64,000 bases of DNA from Hymenobacter montanus (GTDB lineage: Bacteria > Bacteroidota > Bacteroidia > Cytophagales > Hymenobacteraceae): the NCBI RefSeq assembly GCF_014699115.1, contig NZ_JACXAD010000021.1:1-64000 (forward strand), given 5' to 3'. Positions 35,851 through 43,469 of this stretch are shown one piece after another. The position numbers and the translations under genes were made by a program. Every line of letters begins with the position of its first letter. Within the stretch, counting starts at the first letter, position 1. The notes beneath the pieces are model-generated. The model was given only the letters and a program-made list of their open reading frames with translations, had not been told where the DNA came from and ran no database searches.

Positions 35851-36789
35851 TCACCCCACGCCCCCGGCCAACGCCATGCTGAGCACGCCGGCCAGCATAA
35901 TGGCTTTGCACCAGCTACTAAGGTGTTTGAAGTGACGGCGGCGGTCGGCCCGAACGAGCAAACGCGTGAGTTGGGCCAAGGGAAGCAGCACCAGCACCGT
36001 CAACCACAGGCCCAGGGGCCAATGCCCGCTGGCGAACATTCGGGCGGTAGCACCGGTGGTAAGCAGTGCCAGGCAGACCAGAAAAGCGCCCGCCACCCAT
36101 TTGGTTTGGGCCACGCCCACCACCAGGGGCAGCGTCCGGCAACCGTGCTGGGCGTCGCCGTGCATGTCTTCAACATCCTTCACGATTTCGCGCACCATGG
36201 TGAGCAGAAAGGCGGCCAGCGCGTAAGGCCACACCACGCTGTGGCTGCTGTGGCGGGCGAGCTGCAGTTGCAGCTCCGGCAGCAAAACCAGCGCGGCCGT
36301 GAGCGTAGCGATGCTGGCGTTGCCAGCCAGCGCCACCCGCTTAAAGCGGGCCGAATAGCCCCACAGCAGCAAGGCCGTCCCCAGGGTAACGACGCCCAGC
36401 ACCGGATGCAGCCAGCTGGCCAGCAGCACGCCCACGCCACTGAGCAGCAAGTGGGCCAGCATCGCCTTCCGCCGGTTCACCACCCGGCCAATCACCAGCC
36501 GGTCGGGCCGGTTGATGGCGTCGATTTTGATGTCGTAATAATCGTTGATGATGTAGCCGCCCGCCGCTACCAGCAGGGTCGCCGTCACCAGCAGCCCAAA
36601 GCGCGAACTCAGCAAGGCCGTGCCCAGCGGTTGCTCGGGCAGGAGCAGGCCCGCCCGAACCAGGAGGAGGCACAGCAGCATGATGAGCAAATTAGGCCAG
36701 CGCACCAGCTTGGGCAAGGCGGCCCCCAGCCCCCCGGCCGGATGCGGCGGCAGCACCGGAGTTGGCGGCTTGAGTGGGGGCGGGGTCAT
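35851..36789 (-). CDS. UbiA-family prenyltransferase
   Basis: Polytopic enzyme that transfers a polyprenyl group to an acceptor in the membrane. The first Asp motif NDYYDIKIDAINRPDR is near residues 84-99 and the second, KDVEDMHGDAQHGCRTLP, near 205-222. About eight helices. The 312-residue start at 36789 is chosen because the longer frame is not hydrophobic or family-like. Acceptor unknown: it may be a geranylgeranylglycerol-phosphate-type or quinone-type transferase, and sequence does not settle it. Confidence 0.85.
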   Translation of the reverse strand: MTPPPLKPPTPVLPPHPAGGLGAALPKLVRWPNLLIMLLCLLLVRAGLLLPEQPLGTALLSSRFGLLVTATLLVAAGGYIINDYYDIKIDAINRPDRLVIGRVVNRRKAMLAHLLLSGVGVLLASWLHPVLGVVTLGTALLLWGYSARFKRVALAGNASIATLTAALVLLPELQLQLARHSSHSVVWPYALAAFLLTMVREIVKDVEDMHGDAQHGCRTLPLVVGVAQTKWVAGAFLVCLALLTTGATARMFASGHWPLGLWLTVLVLLPLAQLTRLLVRADRRRHFKHLSSWCKAIMLAGVLSMALAGGVG

Positions 36790-36861
36790 GCGAGGCGTTG
36801 GTAGAAGGCAAAGGTCGTTGAAAGAGCCCGGCCTTCGGTAAAAAGGTGCCCATGAGCAATA

Positions 36862-36892
36862 AAAAAGCTTCTCCGGAATGAAGAAGCTTTTT
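36862..36892 (-). terminator. Terminator of the cold-shock gene
   Basis: AAAAAGCTTC (36862-36871) pairs with GAAGCTTTTT (36883-36892); on the minus strand a T-tract follows. It lies 31 bases after the csp stop. Confidence 0.75.
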
Positions 36893-36922
36893 AGCTCAGT
36901 GAAGTGGTCCGCTGGGGGCACC

Positions 36923-37117
36923 TCAGATTTTGCGCACGTTTACAGCGTTGATTCCTTTGCGGCCTTCCTGCGTTTCAAACTCTACTCGGTCGTTTTGCTG
37001 CACCGTGGCTCCGTTCAGTCCGGTTACGTGCACGAAGAAGTCCTCCTTCGTCTGGTCGTCGGTCACGAAGCCGTAACCTTTTTCTACATTGAAAAATTTA
37101 ATGATGCCGGTTTTCAT
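36923..37117 (-). CDS. Cold-shock protein (CspA family)
   Basis: A 64-residue nucleic-acid chaperone that melts RNA structure. The RNP1 motif KGYGFVTDD is near residues 13-21 and RNP2 FFVHVTG near 27-33. MKTGIIKFFNVEKGYGF is the usual family start. Single gene with its own terminator. Confidence 0.95.
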   Translation of the reverse strand: MKTGIIKFFNVEKGYGFVTDDQTKEDFFVHVTGLNGATVQQNDRVEFETQEGRKGINAVNVRKI

Positions 37118-37172
37118 GCAAGAAACAAAAATTGGGAAGGTGAAAAACTGTCCGGGTAAAGGCTGCGAGGAT

Positions 37173-37204
37173 GCCTGAAATGGGAGTTGGATGCCATTTC
37201 AGGC
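37173..37204. terminator. Hairpin between csp and iscX
   Basis: GCCTGAAATGG (37173-37183) pairs with 37194-37204. It lies after the iscX stop on the minus strand, but no T-tract follows, so termination is uncertain. Confidence 0.4.
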
Positions 37205-37261
37205 CAGCTTACGGCGGAAGCCAACGCGAGGTTGGGCATTAATCATCCTATATCCCGGCCG

Positions 37262-37477
37262 TTATTGATTGTCGCGCCACTCGTACACCCACTTCGCCTG
37301 AATCTGCTCCAGATGGCCTTCGGTGGCTTGCTCGCGGGTGCCGGCGAAGTTATCCAGGCTCAGCACCCACTCAATCAAATCGGTAAAGCGGATGCGGTAG
37401 ATTTTGGCTTCAGTGAAGTCGTCGCCAAACTTCTCGTAGAGCGCCATGGCGATGTCTTCGTGGTCGGCCCAGTGCAT
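37262..37477 (-). CDS. iscX: Fe-S assembly protein IscX
   Basis: Small acidic partner of IscS, regulating Fe-S cluster assembly. The 71-residue product starts HWADHEDIAMALYEKFGDDF and continues KIYRIRFTDLIEWVLSLDNF, matching E. coli IscX (WTDSREIGEALYDAYP..RFTDMHQWI). I chose the ATG at 37477; a GTG at 37498 is also possible. The open frame further upstream reads into the palindrome at 37513-37620 and is not coding. It follows the ferredoxin gene, as in the E. coli isc operon (fdx-iscX). Confidence 0.88.
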   Translation of the reverse strand: MHWADHEDIAMALYEKFGDDFTEAKIYRIRFTDLIEWVLSLDNFAGTREQATEGHLEQIQAKWVYEWRDNQ

Positions 37478-37512
37478 GGGGGGCTCAAAGTGGTTCACTG
37501 GTGAAATGTGAG

Positions 37513-37620
37513 AATGTGGGTTGATGTGAGAATGTGAAAATGTGGGTTGATGTGAGAATGTGAAGATGCACAAGAATTGAGAAAATGTGCTTTGCCAATG
37601 GCATTTCCACATTTTCACAT
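37513..37620. repeat. Palindrome with 24-bp direct repeats between fdx and iscX
   Basis: An exact 24-base direct repeat (AATGTGGGTTGATGTGAG...) occurs at 37513-37536 and 37539-37562. The segment ATGTGAAAATGTGG at 37532-37545 has its exact reverse complement at 37607-37620. Same design as the nuo gap palindromes but a different sequence. Confidence 0.75.
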
Positions 37621-37644
37621 CATTCATATTTCCACATTAAAAAA

Positions 37645-37980
37645 TTAGTGGCCCAGGAAGTGTTGGGGCGGGATGGTAACCACCAACTGAGTGTTGGCGG
37701 CTACTATGCACTGGCAGGCCAGGCGGGAGTTGATACGCGGGTTTTCGGCGCGGTCAATAAAGTCTTCTTCCTTGTCGCTGATTTCGGGCAGGTGCTCGCC
37801 GCCGGAGTTGACGTAGATGTGGCAGGTGCTGCAGCCACATACGCCCCCGCAGTTGTGCTGAAGCTGGATGCCATTGTTGAGGGCCACATCGAGCACCGAC
37901 TCGCCGGGGGCCGCCACGTGGGTTTGAGCCGGCTGGCCGTTGCTGAGCTGGAAGGTGATAGTGGTAGCAGGAACAGACAA
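37645..37980 (-). CDS. fdx: ISC-type [2Fe-2S] ferredoxin
   Basis: Electron donor for Fe-S cluster biogenesis. Ligands: HNCGGVCGCSTC near residues 40-50 and a distal Cys in LACQCIV near 88. GESVLDVALNNGIQLQHNCGGVC and the RLACQ segment are as in Fdx of the isc system. There is no ATG that gives a sensible N-terminus; TTG at 37980 gives 111 residues, the E. coli Fdx length. The longer open frame upstream overlaps the DUF2520 gene and is rejected. It probably forms a unit with iscX. Confidence 0.88.
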   Translation of the reverse strand: MSVPATTITFQLSNGQPAQTHVAAPGESVLDVALNNGIQLQHNCGGVCGCSTCHIYVNSGGEHLPEISDKEEDFIDRAENPRINSRLACQCIVAANTQLVVTIPPQHFLGH

Positions 37981-38050
37981 AACAAGAAGCTGAAAAGCGA
38001 GAAAATACACGGCGTTTGCCGCCGCAAAGGTACTTCGCCCAACCCCGGCA

Positions 38051-38851
38051 TCAAAGGTGGGCTTGAATACTGGCGGTGAGCTGCTCGTAAAGCGCCCGCC
38101 AAGCCGGGTGTTCGGCCAGCGCCGTACGGTGCGCGGCCAGCGTAAGCGCATCGCGGCGGGCCGCGGGCCCGGTCTGCACGGCGAAAGGCGGATGGGCCAA
38201 GGCTTTGTCAACGGTTTCGCGCACCAGCGGCGCCAGCAGGGTGGGCGACAGGCCCGCCTCGGCTAGCAAGGCATCCGCAACGCCCAACAGGTGATTGGTG
38301 AAATTGTTGGCGAACACCGCCGCGACGTGCAGCTTGAGCCGCTGGGCCGAGTCGAGCCGCAACACCTGGGAGCTGAGGCTGCGGGCTAATTCCAGCAGCG
38401 TGGCCTCGGTCGCCGGGTCGGCGGCTTCGATGCACAGGGGCACCGTCGGCCAGTCGATGGTCCGGCCCGGGCTGAAAGTTTGCAGCGGGTAAAACACCCC
38501 ACCGCGCACGGCCGCCTGGCCCGCGAATACATCCAGCGGCAGGGCGCCGGCCAAGTGGGCCACCAGTGCTCCCGCGGGCCAGGTGGTGCTCTGCAATAGC
38601 GGAGCCACGGCCGCGTCGGGCACGGCCAGCAGGTAGACATCGGCTGGGGGCAGGGGCGCGGGCAACACGCTGAGTAGCTGCGCGCCAGGTAGTTGGTCAG
38701 CCAGAGCGGTGGCTCGTTGGCCGTTGCGGCCCCACACGAACGCAATGCGGTGGCCCACCGCGGCCAGCCCCGGTCCTAACTGGCTAGCTACCTTGCCAGT
38801 ACCGAGCAAGCCAATGCGCAGCGAAGTAGATGGGCGGGGCAGTTGTGGCAT
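38051..38851 (-). CDS. Rossmann-like and DUF2520 domain protein
   Basis: A 266-residue NAD(P)-binding protein. Residues 10-120 form a Rossmann-like domain (RIGLLGTGKVASQLG near 12-26), and residues 125-260 the helical DUF2520 domain (FYPLQTFSPGRTIDWPTVPLCIEA, LHVAAVFANNFTNHLLGVADALL). It resembles pyrroline-5-carboxylate-reductase-like oxidoreductases of unknown substrate. Located between ccmF and fdx; it starts 103 bases after the ccmF stop, with a terminator between. Confidence 0.85.
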   Translation of the reverse strand: MPQLPRPSTSLRIGLLGTGKVASQLGPGLAAVGHRIAFVWGRNGQRATALADQLPGAQLLSVLPAPLPPADVYLLAVPDAAVAPLLQSTTWPAGALVAHLAGALPLDVFAGQAAVRGGVFYPLQTFSPGRTIDWPTVPLCIEAADPATEATLLELARSLSSQVLRLDSAQRLKLHVAAVFANNFTNHLLGVADALLAEAGLSPTLLAPLVRETVDKALAHPPFAVQTGPAARRDALTLAAHRTALAEHPAWRALYEQLTASIQAHL

Positions 38852-38895
38852 GGTGGTCCGGCCGGTTTTGAGTTCGATGACAAATAAAGAGCAGC

Positions 38896-38929
38896 AAAAG
38901 GCCGTTCCAATAGCTGGGAACGGCCTTTT
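38896..38929 (-). terminator. Terminator of ccmF
   Basis: AAAAGGCCGTTCC (38896-38908) pairs with GGAACGGCCTTTT (38917-38929), with a T-tract on the minus strand. It lies 25 bases after the ccmF stop. Confidence 0.85.
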
Positions 38930-38954
38930 AGCGAACGAGGAGCCTTTTTGGTGC

Positions 38955-41561
38955 TTAGCCCACGGGCTGGGGCCGCGCCGTGCGGGCCGGCGCGGCTTCG
39001 TCCAGCGGATCGGGAACCGGGGTTTCGGTCGGGCCGCCTTTGCCGCCGCGTTGCCGCACGCTCAAGCCAAAGCCCAGGGCCATGAGCAGGGTGCCGCTCC
39101 ACAGCAGGTTAATGAAGGGCTTTTCCATGGCTTTGAGGATAACGTAATCCTTCTGGGTGGTGCTCACGCCGAAGGTGAACTTGCCCTTAACCGGGTCGAT
39201 GGCGTTGAGGCTAACCCGGATGCCGAGGTCGTCCACGTCGTCGGGCACGCGGCCCACCATGCGGTTGCGCAACACAAATACCGGGTGGCAGTGGTATTGG
39301 CGCTTCTCGCCGTGCACAATCAGGTCGGCTTGCAGGGCTAGGTCGCCCTTCTGCAAGTTGAGGCCGGCGGTTTCGTGGGCCGGCTCAATGGCCCGGAACA
39401 CGGCGAAATAATCATTTAGGAAAATGGTGTCGCCCACGCCTAAAACGTGCTCCTTGGCCTCGCTCCAGGGTCTTTCCTTACGGGGGTCGAGCACCGAGCT
39501 AACGTGCGTGTAGATGTCGTGGCCCCAGAACTTCTTGATGGCGGGCGAAGCCAGTAAGCCCCCGCCGCCCATCTCGTCGTTGACCTGCGCCCGGGGGTAG
39601 AGCACGAATTGCTCGCCCGACTTTTGGTTTTTGTAGGCGATACGGTAATACGTGTTTTCGGGCAGGATATCGAGGGTGTCACCGGTTTTGTAGTAGGTCT
39701 TGCCCTCACTGGTAATGGGGGCCCGGGCAATGGCCTTGTAGTCATCGTCGGTGCGGAACAGGAACTGCTTGTCGACGTAGCCCGGCACGCCGGGCACATC
39801 CAAGTACTGGCCGGTGTAGGTTAGCTCATAGCCGTGCATGGGCGTGGTCTCGTTGCGCCACAGCAGCACGTTGTCGCGGTTTAAGTCCTCGGTAAACTCC
39901 CGTGAATACAGCAGGCCCGAAACGTTGCGCGAAATAATGTTGGAGTAGCCCGAAGAAGCCAGAATGCCCAGCAGCATCAGCGCGATGCCCAGGTGGGCCA
40001 CCGCCCCGCCCGAGAGGCGACCCCCCCGGCGCAGCAAGGTGAAAATAGTGCCGAAGTTGGCTAACACGCCGAACAAGCTCGCCAGCACCAGCACCACGTA
40101 GGCGGGCGCGATGGTGAGGCCGTTGTAGCGCACCAGCAGCACCACCAAGGCCGTGCCCAGCAGGGTCAGCAGGGTGGGCGCGGTCAGGGAGTTGACCAGG
40201 GTAGTTTTATCGTTGCGCTGCCACCACATAACCTGGGCCAGGCCCGACAGCAGGGCCACGCCCACGCCCATCCACAGCTGTAGCTTGGTATAGTGGGCAA
40301 TCTGGTCAGCGGGCAGGGCCACGTTGGTTTTGATGCCTACCAGGCCCATCAGCGCATTATAAACGGGAATGCTGGTGGTAAACAGCACCTGGAAAGCCCC
40401 CAGGCAAAGCACCGTAGCCCCCACAAATACCCACAGCTCCGGATTGTAGGCGGTCAGCTCCTTATCGGAGATGGGGATCGACTTCCAGCGCCGGACGAGC
40501 AGGGCCACGGCCAGCACGGTGAAGGCGCCGAGGTAAATCAGCAGCTGCCCCGATAAGCCTAAGTCCGTGAAGGAGTGCACCGAGGCATTGCCCAGCACCC
40601 CGCTGCGGGTGAGGAAGGTGGCGTACAAAATCAATACAAACGTGGCTACGACCAGCGCGAACGAGGTGCGCAGGCCCGTGCGGCGCTTTTGCCAGAGCAC
40701 CATGCCGTGCAGCGAGGCCACCAGCACGAGCCAGGGGATGTACACGGCGTTCTCGACCGGGTCCCAGTTCCAGTAGCCCCCGAAGTTGAGGGTTTCGTAG
40801 GCCCAGTAGGCGCCCATTACCACGCCCACGCCCAACACTCCCCCGCCAACCAGCGTCCAGGGCAGGGCCGGTTTAACCCAGGCGGTGAGCTCTTTTTTCC
40901 AGAGGCCCGCGATGGCGAAGGCAAATGGCACCAGGGTGAGCGCGAAGCCGAGGAACAGGGTAGGGGGGTGAATCACCATCCAGTAGTTCTGCAGCAGGGC
41001 GTTGAGGCCAGTGCCGTCCTTGGGTACGAAGTCGGGGTTCATTTTGAACACCGGCAGGTCGGTCAGGAAGTCGCGCAGCAGGATAAACGGTGACGAGCCG
41101 ACCTTGACTCCCCCGAGCACCACGCCCAAAATCATGCTCACCAAAAACAGCTGCACGCCGCTGAACACGGCCATCACGGGTGCTTCCCACCGGCGGCCGA
41201 AACGGATGAGGCAGCAGCCCAGCACGACGTGCCAGAAAATCCAGAGCAGGAAGCTGCCTTCCTGGCCCTCCCAGAAGCAGGAAATCATATACTCCACCGG
41301 CAGGTGGTTAGAGCTGTGGCTCCAGGCGTAGTAGTACTCGTAGCGGTGCGCGTGAATGATGTTGAACAAGCACCCCACCACCGAGAACACCGCCGCACCA
41401 TGCACGAAAAACGCCCCGCGGGCCAGGCGCAGCCAGTTGGCATCGTTGTCGCCCAACGCTCGCCCCTGGGTGGCCTGGAAGTAGCTGTAAGCCGCCACCA
41501 GCGCCGCCACAAAGGCAACGATGACGCTCAGGTGGCCGATGTTTCCTACTAATAAGTTCAT
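38955..41561 (-). CDS. ccmF: Cytochrome c maturation heme lyase CcmF
   Basis: Large polytopic heme lyase that attaches heme from holo-CcmE to apocytochrome c outside the membrane. The 868-residue product has about fifteen helices and the tryptophan-rich heme-handling segment FGGYWNWDPVENAVYIPWLVL near 260-280, a relative of the WWD motif GWWFWDPVENA. A large extracytoplasmic region lies near 575-800, then a last helix (INLLWSGTLLMALGF). The Pro-rich tail is poorly conserved. Confidence 0.92.
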   Translation of the reverse strand: MNLLVGNIGHLSVIVAFVAALVAAYSYFQATQGRALGDNDANWLRLARGAFFVHGAAVFSVVGCLFNIIHAHRYEYYYAWSHSSNHLPVEYMISCFWEGQEGSFLLWIFWHVVLGCCLIRFGRRWEAPVMAVFSGVQLFLVSMILGVVLGGVKVGSSPFILLRDFLTDLPVFKMNPDFVPKDGTGLNALLQNYWMVIHPPTLFLGFALTLVPFAFAIAGLWKKELTAWVKPALPWTLVGGGVLGVGVVMGAYWAYETLNFGGYWNWDPVENAVYIPWLVLVASLHGMVLWQKRRTGLRTSFALVVATFVLILYATFLTRSGVLGNASVHSFTDLGLSGQLLIYLGAFTVLAVALLVRRWKSIPISDKELTAYNPELWVFVGATVLCLGAFQVLFTTSIPVYNALMGLVGIKTNVALPADQIAHYTKLQLWMGVGVALLSGLAQVMWWQRNDKTTLVNSLTAPTLLTLLGTALVVLLVRYNGLTIAPAYVVLVLASLFGVLANFGTIFTLLRRGGRLSGGAVAHLGIALMLLGILASSGYSNIISRNVSGLLYSREFTEDLNRDNVLLWRNETTPMHGYELTYTGQYLDVPGVPGYVDKQFLFRTDDDYKAIARAPITSEGKTYYKTGDTLDILPENTYYRIAYKNQKSGEQFVLYPRAQVNDEMGGGGLLASPAIKKFWGHDIYTHVSSVLDPRKERPWSEAKEHVLGVGDTIFLNDYFAVFRAIEPAHETAGLNLQKGDLALQADLIVHGEKRQYHCHPVFVLRNRMVGRVPDDVDDLGIRVSLNAIDPVKGKFTFGVSTTQKDYVILKAMEKPFINLLWSGTLLMALGFGLSVRQRGGKGGPTETPVPDPLDEAAPARTARPQPVG

Positions 41562-41578
41562 AAGCTAAGAATATCAGG

Positions 41579-41586
41579 CAAATTTA
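41579..41586 (-). promoter_or_regulatory. Possible -7 element upstream of ccmF
   Basis: TAAATTTG on the minus strand fits TAnnTTTG, 17 bases before the ccmF ATG. No clear -33 element. Confidence 0.3.
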
Positions 41587-41837
41587 CCGCTGCGCCACTT
41601 GAGGCGGCAGTGCCACTAACCCCAGTTAGTGGAAAAGCGATTGCGCCGCGGACCACAGCCCGCGACGACTCTCGGTGTTATCATTGGCTATCGAGGCTCA
41701 GGCGGCCCGCGGTAAACCATTGAAAAAGCCCACTGCCACGAAGAAAGGGGAGTTTCGGTAGCCAGCGGTCCTAGCAGTGCTCGGTCATCAAGATCAGCTA
41801 AGCCATTGTTTGCCTTCGCTGCTTCGACGGTTGCTGC

Positions 41838-41938
41838 GTTAGAACTTAGAGTTTAGAACTTAGAGCTCAGAACATCACCTTATTTTTAGGCCAAGCCGGC
41901 TCCTCTCTTTGTTCTAAGTTCTCGGTTCTAATGCTAAC
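41838..41938. repeat. Intergenic palindrome between ccmE and ccmF
   Basis: Left part 41838-41873 (GTTAGAACTTAGAGTTTAGA...) is imperfectly complementary to 41911-41938. It is the most degenerate of the TTAGA-type elements. The gap 41562-41944 holds no gene that I can support; it also has an 8-bp hairpin at 41613-41632. Confidence 0.65.
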
Positions 41939-41944
41939 AGCAGC

Positions 41945-42373
41945 TTAGTTCGCAGAAGCCGTCGCACCATTTAACTCTTTCTTCACGTACTTGCTGGGGC
42001 ACTTCAGCAGGATGTTGTCGGCCATAAATACCTGGCCTTTCATGCAGCCGGTAATCACCACCTGCTCGGAAGCGTCGAAGTCCTGGGGCTTGGGGTTGTT
42101 ATACACTACGCGCTGGGCTACCCGATTCGTGTCAATCAGGGTGAAAGCAAAGTAGTTCGGGTCGGTCGTGGGGTCGTATTCCAGGCCCACGGGCTGCTTC
42201 CGGGCATCACGCGGGAGCTTGCCCACGACGTGCACTTTGGTGGTGTTACCCTCGGCGGCTCGCTGCCGGGCCTCGCCAAAGCTCACGTACACGCTGGCAT
42301 CGGCGGTGGTGCTGAGGATGATGGCGGCGGCTACCGCGATAATGGCCATGATGAAAAGGTGCGACTTCTTCAT
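41945..42373 (-). CDS. ccmE: Heme chaperone CcmE, Cys-type
   Basis: Membrane-anchored periplasmic chaperone that binds heme covalently before handing it to CcmF. The 142-residue product has an N-terminal helix (SHLFIMAIIAVAAAIILSTT) and an OB-fold (HVVGKLPRD, FTLIDTN, VITGCMKGQVFMADNILLKCPSKY). The heme-binding motif is Cys-Pro-Ser-Lys-Tyr near residue 127, that is CxxxY, where the classical form has HxxxY. The Cys form is known from Desulfovibrio and archaea. It lies in a ccm cluster, so the role is well supported. Confidence 0.9.
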   Translation of the reverse strand: MKKSHLFIMAIIAVAAAIILSTTADASVYVSFGEARQRAAEGNTTKVHVVGKLPRDARKQPVGLEYDPTTDPNYFAFTLIDTNRVAQRVVYNNPKPQDFDASEQVVITGCMKGQVFMADNILLKCPSKYVKKELNGATASAN

Positions 42374-42465
42374 ATCACGAATTGTTCGAATTTGAGCGAA
42401 TCTGGTGTTATGGAATAGATTGGGGCTCCCGAGGATAACAGCTCATTCTACTGTTGGGTGCCCAG

Positions 42466-42708
42466 CTATTTTTTTATTTCCTGCTCCAGCTTGCTGACTT
42501 TACGGTCGAGTGAGATCAGGTAGAACAGCAGGCCGGCGACGATAATAACTACGGCCGCCACCACCACGTAAATTTTGCCGCTTTGCCGCAGGGCATCCGC
42601 CATTTCGGGGGCGTCGGGCGCCTGGGCCAGCGCGGTAGGGGCGGTGAACAGAACGAGGTGTAGCAGGCACCACACGCCGGCCAGGCGCGGCAGGAAGTTA
42701 TTTTTCAT
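42466..42708 (-). CDS. ccmD: CcmD-family small membrane protein
   Basis: An 80-residue protein with a signal-like N-terminus (LAGVWCLLHLVLFTAPTALAQ), one helix (IYVVVAAVVIIVAGLLFYLISLDRKV) and a basic C-terminal helix (LEQEIKK). This layout and its position between ccmC and ccmE identify it as CcmD-like, which links CcmAB-C to holo-CcmE release. Its start overlaps the ccmC stop by 11 bases. Confidence 0.8.
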   Translation of the reverse strand: MKNNFLPRLAGVWCLLHLVLFTAPTALAQAPDAPEMADALRQSGKIYVVVAAVVIIVAGLLFYLISLDRKVSKLEQEIKK

Positions 42709-43363
42709 CGATTTTCAATTGCAAAAACGCCAGCCGGCTGCTCACCTGAGTCATCCAGAAGGCAAAAAGAATCCAGCCAATCACGGCCGGGTAAAATACT
42801 AGGCGCATGGTGCTGTCGAGGTCGTACTTGTTGAAGCCCGGGTTGCCGGTTTGGCCGGGATGCAGGCTGTTGCCCGAAATTCGGGGCAGGATGAACAGCA
42901 GCGGAATGGCCGCCGCAAACGCAAAGATGTTGTAGATGGCCGACACCCGGGCGCGCTGCTGCTCGTCGCGGAAGGAGCCGCGCAGCACCAGGTAGGCGCC
43001 ATAGATGAGCAGGGCCACTGCTGCGGCGTTCAGGCGGGGGTCGGGGGTCCACCAGGCGCCCCAGGTGTATTTGGCCCACAAACTACCCGTGGCCAGCCCC
43101 AGCACGCCCAGCACGATGCCGCTCTTGGCCGCTTCGTGGCTCAGAATGTCGAGCCGGGCCGAGGGCTTGTTCAGGTACTGCACCGAGCGAAACACCGACG
43201 TGCACAGAATCACCATCATGGCAAACCACATGGGCACGTGGAAGTACAGGTTGCGAATGCTTTCGTTCACAATCGCCAGCCGCGGCACGGGTAGCAGGAA
43301 GCCCGCCACTGCCGAGTACAGCAGGAAAACGACGGTTAAGAGTTTCCACCAGGTAAATTTCAT
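42698..43363 (-). CDS. ccmC: Heme exporter / heme-handling protein CcmC
   Basis: Six-helix membrane protein that loads heme onto CcmE. The 221-residue product shows the WWD signature WGAWWTPDPRLNAAAVALLIYGAYLVLR near 107-134, and conserved His in RNLYFHVPMWF near 42 and in NSLHPG near 167. Its length is normal. It overlaps ccmD by 11 bases. Confidence 0.93.
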   Translation of the reverse strand: MKFTWWKLLTVVFLLYSAVAGFLLPVPRLAIVNESIRNLYFHVPMWFAMMVILCTSVFRSVQYLNKPSARLDILSHEAAKSGIVLGVLGLATGSLWAKYTWGAWWTPDPRLNAAAVALLIYGAYLVLRGSFRDEQQRARVSAIYNIFAFAAAIPLLFILPRISGNSLHPGQTGNPGFNKYDLDSTMRLVFYPAVIGWILFAFWMTQVSSRLAFLQLKIDEK

Positions 43364-43469
43364 AGCTGCGCAGTTGGTATTGGGTAGTCAGCAGTCCAGT
43401 AATAACAGTCGGGCGAGAAGGTAGTTAGGCATGGGGGCTGGAAACCCCGCCCGCTACAACTACTGGAAA

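Noticed and set aside
35923..36804. 293-codon plus-strand open frame across the UbiA gene
   Set aside because: Antisense to a gene with both UbiA Asp motifs; translation is Gln/His-rich.
37478..37627. Longer N-terminus for IscX
   Set aside because: These codons read through the palindromic repeat and give a His/Phe/Ser-rich stretch not found in IscX.
37981..38211. Longer N-terminus for the ISC-type ferredoxin
   Set aside because: It overlaps the DUF2520 gene and encodes Arg/Pro-rich sequence unlike ferredoxin.
41613..41632. 8-bp hairpin after ccmE as a terminator
   Set aside because: No T-tract follows on the minus strand and ccmF lies immediately downstream; too weak to call.
25485..41938. 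CRISPR array as explanation for the repeats in the nuo-ccm region
   Set aside because: The repeats are isolated palindromes in separate gaps, without regularly spaced identical repeats and unique spacers, and there are no cas genes.
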